Of a stretch of 64,000 nt of DNA, positions 10,977-22,090 are shown one piece after another. The position numbers were made by a program, and so were the translations under genes. The DNA lies in contig NC_003071.7 in the NCBI RefSeq assembly GCF_000001735.4, positions 18,513,443-18,577,442 of the forward strand, given 5' to 3'. Source of the stretch: Arabidopsis thaliana. Its lineage: Eukaryota > Streptophyta > Magnoliopsida > Brassicales > Brassicaceae. A model generated the notes under the pieces. It made no database searches. It had not been told where the DNA came from and was given only the letters and a program-made list of their open reading frames with translations. How positions within the stretch are numbered: the stretch's first letter is position 1; each line of letters begins with the position of its first letter.

Positions 10977-13060
10977 ATGGTAATTCTCAGCAACGTCTCG
11001 TTGTTCTCCTGCTGCAACATCTCTCAGAAACCATCTCTCTTTTCTCCGTCTTCTCGTAGTTCTCATTGTCCCATTCGTTGCTCACAGTCACAGGTAACCT
11101 CCAAAATTTTTTCTCCAACCTCCTCTGAACCGCTTTGAGAAAGAAGAAAAAAAACGGTTGTGATAAAGAAAGAGCCAAATTTGAATTTAGTAGTTGATTA
11201 CACTTCTAGCTTTTGTTTAGTGAAGATTCGTAGGAACTGATTCATGTTTGATCTTTGTGGTCTATCTTATGTAGTTATGTTAGAACATATGTTCATGTTT
11301 GTATGTATAGTTGATACTAGTATTGTTGATACATTGAGAAGAAAACTGATTTTGAGGTAATGTTTGACCTAGACAAGATCCAGTTTTATATTTCCGTTGA
11401 GATTCAGACAATATTCTTTTTTGTGTTTTTCTGTTTTTGGGCAGGAAGGGAAAGAAGTGGTTACCAGTCCTTTGAGAAGTGTGGTTTGGTCATTAGGAGA
11501 AGAGGTTTCAAAGAGAAGTCTATTTGCACTTGTCTCTGCTTCTCTCTTCTTTGTTGATCCTGCTCTTGCTTTTAAGGTAACCTTTTGTTCTACTTATCTC
11601 CTTTTAATTCTATTCTTGAATCTGTAGTGAAAGTAAATAAAGGAACTTACATATAGTGGTAGTACACAATTGGTATAGATTATAAAAGGTCGAAACTTTA
11701 AAGCAAGTGATGATCAGATCACCATAGATAAGTTATTGTGAGCAAACCTTTCGTTTTTTATGGAAATTTTATCATCCTATCTAAATTGGAAACCATTGAG
11801 TCTTAAGATTAGGCACTTTCTTTGTTAGCAACTAGAATGATAAGTTGAAACAGTTTGCCCTGTAGTTTCACTGTCAAGCTAATGGTAGTATGGTACTTTG
11901 TTTACCATTGTATATATGGCCTCCGAATTATTTTAGGTGTCTGTAGCAACAAAGCTTCTTGGAAATGTTATCTTAGTTCTTGATGGATTTCATATTCTAG
12001 TGACTAAGATATCATAAGATGTTCTTCTCTATAGCTCACTTTATTTTCTGGATTTGGATGAAACCGAAAGGGTGGAGGTCCCTATGGTCAAGGAGTCACC
12101 AGGGGACAGGACTTATCTGGCAAAGATTTCAGTGGCCAGACTCTTATCAGGCAGGACTTCAAAACGGTAATACATTATGCAGTTATAGAAAGGACTTCAA
12201 AACGGTATACATTATGAAGTTATAGATTGTTATATATCATCATGAACACCATATTAATCATCCTTTTATTTGATGGTATTTTCGCCAGTCCATCCTAAGG
12301 CAAGCCAACTTCAAGGGTGCAAAGTTGTTAGGTGCTAGCTTCTTTGATGCAGATCTAACAGGTTTATTTTCTTTTCTTTATTGAGGTAGTAGAAGAACTG
12401 TAATAATAGAGACCACTTCTCATTCATGGATGTTAAACTCTTATCATGGTGAATCCAGGTGCTGATTTATCGGAAGCTGATCTCCGAGGTGCAGATTTCT
12501 CCTTGGCAAATGTAACAAAGGTTGTATTCGATGTTACATATACGTGTTGCTATATGATCTTAAATGTGTATAAAGCTAAGGATAACAAAAAGATCTTTGA
12601 CATTAATGGCCCATAATAGTTAAAAATGCTACATCTTGCAGGTGAATCTAACGAACGCTAACTTAGAAGGAGCGACTGTTACTGGAAACACATCATTCAA
12701 GGGATCAAACATTACAGGCGCAGGTGAAAAAAGAAAAGAAAACTTTCATAATAACAATAAGCACATCTCTTTATTACCTCTGAGCTTCACATAAAGTTTG
12801 ATACGTTTGTGTGTATAAATTTGAATTGGATTTAGACTTCACTGATGTCCCTCTAAGAGATGATCAGCGAGTATACCTTTGCAAAGTTGCGGATGGGTAA
12901 AATTCTGCTGCTCTTATCTCTTAGAATCTATATCTTATATTCTGTCTGAAACTCACAGCAGAATGTGATTATATTGTTTGTATGTTTGTTTTGTCTTTCA
13001 CTCATTAGAGTTAACGCGACTACTGGGAATGCAACGCGGGACACATTGCTTTGCAACTAA
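10977..13060 (+). CDS. Thylakoid lumenal pentapeptide-repeat protein TL15
   Basis: Eight exons: 10977-11093, 11445-11576, 12071-12166, 12289-12361, 12459-12520, 12642-12723, 12836-12896 and 13009-13060, giving 224 residues. The N-terminus is a bipartite targeting sequence: a serine-rich stroma-targeting part, then a hydrophobic lumen-transfer segment (about 64-78) after a KR pair at 62-63, ending in an ALA processing site (79-81). The mature part carries pentapeptide repeats of A(D/N)LXX type (ANFKG, ADLTG, ADLSE, ADLRG, ADFSL, ANLEG), which fold as a right-handed quadrilateral beta-helix. Two cysteines near the C-terminus (YLCKV, LLCN) could form a disulfide. I recognise it as AT2G44920; the biochemical role is unclear. 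Confidence 0.95.
12153..12225 (+). repeat. Tandem duplication spanning the exon 3 donor site of TL15
   Basis: A 36-nt stretch (12153-12188) is repeated at 12191-12225 with one deleted base and one substitution, period 38. Both copies contain GACTTCAAAACG followed by a GT donor (GTAATA in the first, GTATAC in the second). Use of the first donor keeps the reading frame; use of the second would add 38 nt and shift it. Confidence 0.9.
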
Positions 13061-13886
13061 ACTATGAAATGTAAAGCTTTGGACTGTGGGAGTCTTCTTC
13101 TTATAATTTTTCTTTGAGATTTGACCATTGGTGAAGCTTTTTGTGCATGTTGTTCAAAGAATGTGTTTGTATATATTATGTACTAATCTCAAGCTTGACC
13201 TTGAGAGATTGATTATGTATAACTTCCCACATGCTCCGTCTTTGTGGAGGTGATTAGCTACTGGTTTTTGTTTTATTTATTGGTCTGAATCACAAGAATT
13301 ATTATGACATTTTTTTTGCAACTTTTACTTGTAAACTTCATGCAGTTTGATTAACAAATATAGTTTGTATAAATTACGAACGCGTGTAATAATCTTATTT
13401 GATTCCTTGAAAAGAAGCAAACTTCAAATGTTGTTTCTGATTTTTTAAAATTGGCCTCACAAGCAAAATAAAGAAAATACAACTGGAGATATTGTATTAA
13501 TAATTGAATACTATGTACAGCTGGTATCTCTTAAATCTAAAGAAAAAATATGATGCATATGTAGAAATATATATTACTCAGATTCGGTTACAAAAAGACA
13601 TAATTCAACAAAACCCCGAAAATTATTTTTAAAATGAGAAAATAATAATAACAGCTGAAATGATTTATATTTCTTCTAAAACGTTGTACATGCATGCACT
13701 CACCGTGAAATGTGAAATAAATTTATTTCAATCTTTTGATACTATGCAGTCAATGATATTTTTTTCCTTATAACCCCAACCGTTGCATCCAGACGTAGCA
13801 TATAGAAGAAGGAAAAAAAAAAAGGAATTTCGTTTCTCTTGGTGTTAAAAGGAGTGGGAAGAAAAGAGATTAGAGCGACGGCCTCC
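13061..13886. other. Intergenic region between TL15 and the RRM-like gene
   Basis: The region is AT-rich and includes the TL15 3'UTR and the short promoter of the next gene. No TATA box stands out. No coding frame or repeat is visible. Confidence 0.5.
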
Positions 13887-14689
13887 ATGAGTACTTCGGC
13901 GGGATTTGTGCTCAATGCTAATGCGCTTGCGTATAATCCAAATCCGGACTTACGTTCTCTGTTTGTCACCTTCTCCAACGGGTTTCCTCTCACAGAATAC
14001 CAAATCTTCTGTTACTTCAACTGGCAAGTGTAACCCTAACTCATAAAATCTATTAAATGGATGATAGTTTTTGGTTATGTAGTGCAAATGATTTGTCACA
14101 AGGCGATTTTACACTATCGTGAAACTTACTTTACCTTGCATCTTAGAAGGTTGGCTATGTGTAGTAGAAAGTAGACACACGTCTACGAAGTCTATAGATT
14201 GATAAAGATCTTAGTTTAGTTTTGTACTAATAGATCTCGACTTGCATCATAGAAGGTTGGCTATGTTGTAGTAGACACACATCCACGATGTCTATAGATT
14301 GATAACAATTTTGGTTTAGTTTGTACTAATAGATCTCGACTTGCATCTCACAGTCACGCTTCTTGATACAATAGTTATTAATTAGTTATACGAACAATTT
14401 GTTTTTTTAATTACATCTTTTATATGATTCAATTGGTTCAATTATGTGTATATGTGTGATGATGATGATTAGGATGTACCCGGGGAGTGTGATGGAGGTG
14501 TTTGTGCACAAGCCTACGCCAACAGCGAAGGTTGCTGGGCAAGGCTTGTTCGGGAAGGTGATGTTCAATTCTCCTTTCATACCAGATTTCGTGCTGGGGC
14601 CTTATGAAAAGGTTTGCTTTTCTGTCTACGGACGTCCCATGTACTGCAGGAGGTTTGTTAGTCAGAGACCAAGAAACGCCAATGCTTAA
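13887..14689 (+). CDS. Small divergent RRM-like (RNA-binding fold) protein
   Basis: Two exons, 13887-14029 and 14473-14689, encode 119 residues. The donor is GTAACC and the acceptor GATTAG; the split codon restores NWQVMYPGS. The protein resembles a plant family of single RRM-like proteins in which NPDLRSLFVTFS.GFP.TE opens the domain (here residues 18-36). A segment like RNP1 follows (LFGKVMFNSP), then a last strand (KVCFSVYGRPMYCRRF). The RNP motifs are weak, so RNA binding is uncertain. The ATG at 13887 is the first in this frame. An AATAAA lies 60 bp after the stop. It may be real and expressed or a decaying duplicate; the frame is fully open. Confidence 0.75.
14135..14339 (+). repeat. 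Tandem duplication of about 100 bp within the RRM-like gene intron
   Basis: Copy 1 (14135-14240) and copy 2 (14241-14339) share CTTGCATC-TAGAAGGTTGGC at the start, GTCTATAGATTGATAA in the middle and TAATAGATCTCGA at the end, with small indels. A third partial start (CTTGCATCT) follows at 14340. It doubles the length of the intron. Confidence 0.9.
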
Positions 14690-15265
14690 GTTTAAGTGAA
14701 ACCTTTTCGTGGTTTCTTGAATAAGTTTCGTTGTTGTTTTTAATTTTATGAATAAAGGGAGTGAACTAGTCTCCCATATGGTATGTAATCACCTATTTTA
14801 TTTCATTTCAATGTTGTTGACAAAAACTATGTTAAAGTAATATGTTTTATTTTAAGTGGTTGACTATATCTAGTTATTGTTTTTTTTATTTCATTTTATG
14901 TTTTTCTTTTTTTTGGTATGATTTTTAGATATCTTTTTGTGATTATGTTAATTTTAAATCCATATATTGCATTTTATTTTAGATAAGGAAAATGAGTTGG
15001 AGGATGGCTCTGAATATTGACTACTATATTTAGTCACTAAGATTGAATCATTGATTTGATATTAGAAACGAAAATTTATTATATAGAAAATAAAGTAACC
15101 GATTTTTTTTAAGTATGCCTCTGCAGAATGGATGAAAATATATTGTAATAATAATATACATAGTCTCGTTTGATTTCGTGTATATAGCAAGTAGGAGTAG
15201 CAAACTAGCAATCTACAATTTTCGGGAGAGATTTCATTAGTGTGATTTTTGTCTTTGTGTGTCAC
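14690..15265. other. Intergenic, 3' flank of the RRM-like gene
   Basis: Contains an AATAAA at 14751-14756 as a likely polyadenylation signal, then AT-rich DNA without coding frames. It ends at the DUF247 exon remnant. Confidence 0.5.
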
Positions 15266-15566
15266 TTATAGAACGGAAGCCAACGTCCCAAGCAAAGTCA
15301 ACACGAGGATAACGACTGCGCCAACGGTGGCAGTTCCTGTCCAAAGCCCAAAGGTCTTTGAAGTAGACTGAGAGTGGCGAAGGATGTCCTTTTTTTGTAT
15401 TCTGATAAAGTTGAAACGATCCTCGTAGTATTTGTTGAGCCTCTGGGCTATGTCGATCGTAATAGTGAGAGCCATAATCAACAATCCCTAAACACAGCTT
15501 GTTAACCTTGTACGATACAAATTTTGAGCGTCCCAACTAGTTCTTTATTATAGCTTATATTAAAAA
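15266..15566 (-). pseudogene. Broken tandem copy of a DUF247 C-terminal exon
   Basis: Translated on the minus strand, this stretch matches the last exon of the intact DUF247 gene at 16258-16574. It reads IIKN-stop-LG, then VNKLCLGIVDYGSHYY, then after a frame change RLNKYYEDRFNF, YFKDLW in a third segment, and finally LWTGTATVGAVVILVLTLLG and ASVL. It therefore has one premature stop and at least two frameshifts, and lacks the upstream DUF247 exons. The intact gene has NKLCLGLVDFGSHYY and WTGTATIAAAVILVLTLIG. It is a relic of a local tandem duplication. Confidence 0.9.
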
Positions 15567-15572
15567 AAAAAA

Positions 15573-15576
<4 letters not shown>

Positions 15577-15607
<31 letters not shown>
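15577..15607. repeat. (AT)n microsatellite
   Basis: About 15 perfect AT units follow a poly-A tract just upstream (in minus-strand terms) of the DUF247 exon remnant. Confidence 0.95.
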
Positions 15608-15608
<1 letters not shown>

Positions 15609-15641
15609 CAGAGTATAATTTAATTTAGTTCAATGTTTACT

Positions 15642-15910
15642 ATTTGAGCCCGATCAATGATTGATTAATGGTAAGCGACATTTAACGACATATTTTCTGT
15701 TTATTTAGTTTTTTAAAAAATATACGTGTTAGTTATAATAAGAAACACAAAAATAATTATTTACAAACCCTATATATAGAATGCATTTTTTTTTAAAAGG
15801 ATTTTTATAAATTTTGAAAACTAAATAAACGAAAAATATCGTTAATGACCGTTTACTGTTTTAAATATAATTATCGTTAAACATTAATAAACTACTGATC
15901 GAGGTCAAAT
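15642..15910. mobile_element. Hairpin/MITE-like element with long imperfect inverted repeats
   Basis: The left arm starts ATTTGAGCCCGATCAATGAT and ends near 15718. The reverse complement of 15807-15910 starts ATTTGACCTCGATCAGTAGT. Both arms then share TTATTAATG, an AACGA block and GTTTATTTAGTTTT in the same order. Arms are about 75-100 nt with indels around a short AT-rich loop. No clear target-site duplication was found, so the superfamily is open; a foldback or MITE remnant is likely. The left arm contains CAATGATTG (15655-15663), the HD-Zip II consensus site. Confidence 0.65.
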
Positions 15911-16257
15911 TTGACAACTTGAAAGTTTATGTAGATAACCTAATTAGTTGGAAGGTTTACATGAGAATATGGAAAAAAATGTAAACGTTCTTGTAGGAAA
16001 ATTGTTTCAACTTGAATATTTTATATAAAAACAAAAAAATTGGAGGTTTTAACGGAGAAAATGTTTTGAGAGATTTTTCTGAGAATTTTAACTTGAAGAT
16101 ACATAATCAAAAGATGACGTTAGCCATGATGGACTAAATAAAGAAAATATGAAAAAGAAGCATTATTTGTGGAACAAAGTCGAGCAAAGAGAAAACCAAA
16201 TTAAACATTGGAGAAAAAAAACAACTATTGTTTGTTTCGTATATAACAAGAGACAAT

Positions 16258-18229
16258 CTACGGTCCTCGGAACATAGCCGGAGGCGGTGGAGAATTATTA
16301 TCCTTCTGCGTCACCTGGAGTACGGAAGCAACCGTCCCAATCAAAGTCAACACGAGGATAACGGCGGCGGCAATGGTGGCAGTTCCGGTCCAAAGATCTT
16401 TAAAGTAAACTCGCCGGAGTGTGGCTATGGATCTATTGCGACGGCTTTCGTAGTGTTTGTTGAGTCTATCGGCTATACCGTAATAGTGAGATCCAAAATC
16501 CACAAGCCCTAAACACAGCTTGTTTACCATTTCCGCCACCGATGCTTGATGTCCTAACCAGTTCTTTATAACTCCTTGTAACGGAAAATGTGAAGATATG
16601 TTAATTAGGAATCTCATAAATTTGTCTGACTAATAACTTAATCTTTAAAACCAAGATATATATTTTGTATAGAGTTTTTACCTTTCTTGACGAGCAAGTC
16701 AACGTCTTGGTCGGTGTCGATAAGAAAATCCAAGAAAGCTATGTAGTTACAAACATAAGCAGTGAGAGGGTAATGACATTGCTCGAGGGCCATTAAGTTC
16801 CTCATAATCCTCTCGGTGTTGTCGTCCGCTAAGAAACAAGGTATTTCCAAGATTCCGCGTTCGAAAGTTATCACCAACGATAAATCGTTTTTTCTTTCCA
16901 GACGCACAAAATCCACTCCAGCACTGTCTAGTTTGTCTGCGTTGTGCAGACTCTTTATGATCTCCGGTGGCTTATCCTTTGCGCTTTTGATTTGTTCTTT
17001 TGTCAAACAAAGTGTTTCCACACGGACACGTCTGAACAAATCTGTAAAATGACGGAAATTCGTTCCTTCTTTGATCTCTCCTTTCAACCTAAAAGCTCGA
17101 AGGATAATGTCACGGAAAGTTTCCTTGGTTTTAAGATTTGCGAAAAAAGGTTTAGAGAGTTTCTCTAAAAGGACATAAGGGAGTTGGTTCTCGAGTAAGA
17201 TTAGGTCTTCTAAAATAGTGGTTATGAGACAAGGCTCCTGGAAAATAATATCTTCTTCATGGAAAAGAATTTCTTCTTTCTTCTTGATGTTTTGAGTAGT
17301 TTCAGCCTGAATAAAGACCCCTAGTATGAACACCGAGTCGAGAAGGATCATATCAACGAAATCTTGAGGTTTGATCCAGTCCGTTGACTCGGCGTAGCTT
17401 TCTCTAACGAATTTCTCACTTGTTTCTATGATCTCCTTGAAAACTTCGATAATTTGATCCCCATATTTATTTGCAATAGCATTAAGGTACTTCTTCTTGT
17501 GAAGCTCCATGTTCATATAGTCCAAATATCTGAACAATGTAACATATTATATATTTTCCACATAAACACTATAATCTAGCATGTTATAAATGTAACTATA
17601 ACACACAAACGCAAACATAAAAGCAGAAACCAGCCTTTTTCTTCTTCTGTATGGTTAATATATGCACACGTACCTTAAATCGGTTTTGGAAAGCTCAAGG
17701 GCATTAGCTTTCTTAGAATGTTGAAGTGGACCGATGAGAAGCATCTGAGGAGTGTATGCCTCTGGATTAACTCTCCTTAACCGGTTAGGTACTCTATAGA
17801 TGCAACAATACTCTTTGCTAAACGAAGAAGGCCATATACCGGAAATCTCAGATTCATAGCAAGAATCCGGTTTATACGGTTTAGTCGTGACAGAAACAAT
17901 CTTTGCTTTCTCAGCTGTTCCGTGTTTAGAAACCAATGGATCACGAAATCCTTCGCTCCATCTACCCACTTTACCAGATCCGGTTTCATTCTCCCTCGTA
18001 CTTAGCTGTATTCCTTGTTCTAGATCCTCCATCAGCGGTTGCTTCTCCTACAAGTAAGAAGACATTTTGAAACTTCATTTATCTAAATTTTATGATAATC
18101 AGAGATAATTCTGCTTTTTTTTAAAAAAAATTGTTCAATTTACAAAAGTGGAAGAAAAGAAGAAGATAAATGAATTCTTTGATAAAAACATAATTAAACA
18201 AATTTAGGTTTTCCTCGAACCTTGGCCAT
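16258..18229 (-). CDS. DUF247 plant membrane protein
   Basis: Exons in transcription order: 18221-18229 (only three codons, MAK), 17674-18047, 16682-17529 and 16258-16574, giving 515 residues. Starting at the internal ATG 18032 would give 507, but the upstream ATG joins in frame (MAKEKQPLMEDLEQG) through a good donor and acceptor, so I prefer it. DUF247 signatures: IYRVPNRLRRVNPEAYTPQM and IGPLQH near the N-terminus, a central LLENQLPYVLLEKL motif, and a single hydrophobic C-terminal segment (TATIAAAVILVLTLIGTVASV) typical of the family's membrane anchor. Function is unknown for most members; in grasses some are self-incompatibility determinants. A broken copy of the last exon lies about 0.7 kb downstream. 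Confidence 0.93.
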
Positions 18230-18336
18230 GTATGCTGATATAGAAGTGATAACTAACGATATTTGGATTAAAGGCACGTTTCTTCTTTGAATATATATTT
18301 AATTGTGCGTGGGTTTTCACACCACGAGGTTAGGGA

Positions 18337-18346
18337 TTTATAAATA
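18337..18346 (-). promoter_or_regulatory. Candidate TATA box of the DUF247 gene
   Basis: TTTATAAATA (reverse strand TATTTATAAA) lies about 110 bp upstream of the ATG at 18229. An ACGTCA bZIP core lies further out near 18359. Position fits a short leader. Confidence 0.45.
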
Positions 18347-20698
18347 AGATCACAAAATGACGTGAGTGTGAAGCTATCTAATTCAAGCATTTTTATATTG
18401 CTTCTGCCTTAGGGAAATTTATCCCAACTTTTTTCATTCCTTTATATGTTTCTGTTTAAATCATCTTCCGAGCAAAGAATTATGCTGTCAGGAGGTGAAG
18501 AATAACAAACAAACAAAAGTCCAACGCGGAACACATTGGACCATCTGATGTTCCTCACACAAGTTTCCTCAGGTTTCTTAACAGTTACTAGAGCCCATCA
18601 TAATATCAGCCCATTGGGCTTTAAGTCTGCCCCTATATATCATTTGGGTCGGAGCTACAACTGTCAAGACAATCTTAACCAAACTACAATTTCGGCGCTT
18701 CTTTTTCTTTCCAATCATAGGCAACTAATTATTTTGTCAGGTGATACTGATACTTGCCATGTTAACTTTTTTTTAACGGTTTCGAATACCTTAAACTATG
18801 AGCGATATACCTGTTGTTGGATTCGTTTTGTGAAAAAAAAAACATATCAATTAGAGACCTACAAAATTCTCACAATAGTGGTGGGGGTCTAAATGTGACA
18901 AAATACATTATTCATTCATTTATACCCAACGTATGGATGAAGGACACCTCATTGGTTATCTATAGTATTTAACTTTCATTGACTATAAATATTAATTTTC
19001 CAAGTAGAAAAAAACGCAAAAGTTACAAGAGCGAGCATATAATCCAAAATAAAGATGGACATATAATAATGAAAAGTAAATAAAGAAGCAGAAACTTCAA
19101 GAATTATTCGGGGGTGGAAAAATAGGAGAAAAGAAAAAAAAAAAAAAAGTGGATCATAATCAAATTTTGTCTCTTTAAAGATGCAATTTAATATGACAAA
19201 TAAAATTATGGAGACAAAGACAATTCGTAGGGCAGCCACTAATAGATATATAAATGATGTGATGTAGACCTATTTCGCTCTTAATTTTGTTCTTCCTCTA
19301 CATTATACATACCTTTTCCCTTGCATGACTGGATTTGTTTATAAATATAAATCTTAATTTAGTTTTCACTATGACAAAAAGGTATTCATGAAAGGTCTTA
19401 ATCTCTGTTTTTTATTTTTGTAACTATTTTTTTTTATATTTGAAAATATTGATGTCGATTACCAACGTTAGTATAAGGTTTCTGGTTTTAAATTCAAAAT
19501 AAATTGGTAATAAACATTTGTGTTGTAATAAATACTCCAAATCTATGTAATCCAACGGTTTCGGGATTAGATCAAATGTTAAAATATCCAACGTGAAAGA
19601 AACCTTTAGTAATCATCAATTTATTACTAATGTGCATGTGTAACGTATTAAAAACTTTTGGAGACTATTTTCTTATCATTCAATTATATTAAAAGAAAAG
19701 TCGTTTACATTACTAATTTGTTTATGTATTTTATATAAAAAGGAAAAGAACAAAAAAAATTGCATTTGAAACACCGAGTCCTGCAGTTTAATAAAAGAAG
19801 AAGAAACAGAGAGTCCTTAGTTTTATATAGAACACAGAAATTTCAATACATGTTTTCATAAATATTTTGAAATTATAATGGGTCTTAATATATATTAATT
19901 ACAATCGTGTTATTATTATAACTAGAATGATATTCAGTCGGACCAAAAGCAAGATTTGGAGGATCTGAATTGGTGTGGCCCAAAGGGATGTTACCACTCA
20001 ACGAACTTCCACAATTACCAAAAAAACTATAATAGGTACGTTTATGATTTCAAAGAAAAATACCACAAAGAAAAAAACATTTTCTTGGATTACTATCCTG
20101 TTTTTAGCTGAAAAACTTTGTCATCATCAAACGTTTTATAAAAGTATCATGGCTTTTTGCAAAGATATTTCAGTAAATAACTTCATTATTATTTTGTTGG
20201 TTTTCATTTTCATATAACAATATACTTAAAAAAAATGTGAATTTGAACTTTGAAATACAAACAAGACATTTTTGATAATTTCTATTTTAAAATCAGATTC
20301 TCGCTAATTTTATTGTCTCAACTTTGTATTGCAAAATTCATCTAAATCAATGAAGACAGAGTTTATAAAAAACATTATTGCTAAATTCTGCGAGAGTTCC
20401 TCGCACTCAAAGGGGAACAGGTAAACTAAGTTGCACTATCAAACAACACAAAGTAGTAGCTCAATACTAGTAGTAGCTGTTATAAAATAAAACCAAGCTG
20501 GATCTATGAGAAAAGCAATACGTCTCTCATGACTCTTGCCCATCGCCTACTAGCTAATGGAAAATTTTCCAATTTATATTTTATTTTAATTTAATACGAT
20601 TACCTCTTTTTGAGGGAAACATAGAATTGAATGAACAAAAGAGTGAGAGGGAACATCATATTTAAGTTTCTGAACCGCTTCTCCCTTACCCCTTTTAT

Positions 20699-20764
20699 AC
20701 GTATCGATGCATTATATGCATATTTGTACTTTGATTTATGTCTACGTATCGATGCATTATATGC
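20699..20764. repeat. 21-bp direct repeat, period 45
   Basis: The sequence ACGTATCGATGCATTATATG plus C occurs at 20699-20719 and again identically at 20744-20764, with unlike spacer DNA. Each copy contains ATCGAT and ATGCAT palindromes. Confidence 0.95.
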
Positions 20765-21952
20765 TAGTATATTATTCACACTGCGATATATCAATGTATA
20801 TATAGTTTATATATGAAGAAATACAGAATCCATTTTTTCCACGAAATAGAAGGAATTTAGAATGATGAATTAGGACCACTTTTTTCCCCTTACCGTATGG
20901 TTACATTCACAGATTTTTTCTTTTCCTTTTTACCTTTTAGCATAATATGTGACTGTCAATATCTTTAAAAGTTCTATCAAAAAACATCCTTATATACAAC
21001 GTCGTTGAGATCTGATCTCCACCGTTGATCACACTAGTATTAACCAGATGGCGACATTTGATTGGTTCTTTCTTTACTACCAGTTTTGGTTGCATGCTGA
21101 CACCGTATTAACTCTTCGCCGATCGATGATATGAATAATGTAACATGAAGATTAGAGGAATTTTCTCATTCTATTTGTGTTTTCCTTTTAACTAATTGTT
21201 TTTTTCTTTGTTGAAAAAATAAAAATAGTGGTTCTCCTTTTCTTTAAGTCTTTGATATTTTATTTTTGTACGATTAAAAACGAGTGGCATGTGCGCCATG
21301 TGTGCCCATTGACTTATATAAAATTATTAAATCTCACATCAATCATCGTATATCGCTCGCAGATTTTTCCCACAATCTCTGCTCTCTCTTTCTTGGTTTT
21401 TTAGACTTTTATTTTGTATCTATCTGTATGATTCTAACTTAAAATTGTGTATATATACACGAAAACTTGTTTTTAATCTATCAAACTCAATCACAGTTGT
21501 TTAACAAATAGAAAAAGCTCAATCAGCTACGTTGTGTTTTAATTTATTTCAAACCTACCGTCGTATATTTTCAAACTATATATTGCAGAGATATACCGAA
21601 ATTATTCCTAATTTATTTCCAAAATACACCTACCATATATAACTCTTACTACTTGAGTTCATACTTAGCGATAGTTTGAATTCCTAATTGTTCTCTTACC
21701 AATATTCTCTAATGATCAAAACACACACACATGTTATCACCACTCAAAGAAACTAGTCGTTATGATATAAAAGTCGGTCTCCGTTTTGAATATGGAAACT
21801 CGCATATCAGAATTTTCCAGCTACTACCCAAAATGCTAGGATCAATTACGAATATTAAAATATAAATCATTGACAAATATAAGTATTCTGTTTTTTCGAC
21901 GAAAACCAACTTGTGTCAATTTCTAATATATTTTGACGTTTTATGATTGAAA

Positions 21953-22090
21953 TATAAAAACGTTATTCACCTGTACAATTGTCATCATTTTCATTATTCT
22001 ACTACTATTATGTACCTACCATATAAAAACGTTTTTGAACTGTATACCATTTTCATCATTTCATGATTTTACCACAATGTACCATCATCG
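21953..22090. repeat. Degenerate tandem duplication, period about 69
   Basis: The unit at 21953 (TATAAAAACGTT, CTGTACAA, CATTTTCAT, TATGTACC) recurs from 22022 (TATAAAAACGTT, CTGTATA, CATTTTCAT, AATGTACC) in the same order with substitutions. It appears to be an old local duplication. Confidence 0.7.

Noticed and set aside
18536..18892. 118-codon frame upstream of the DUF247 gene
   Set aside because: Starts at a non-ATG codon, has low-complexity composition and no recognisable domain.
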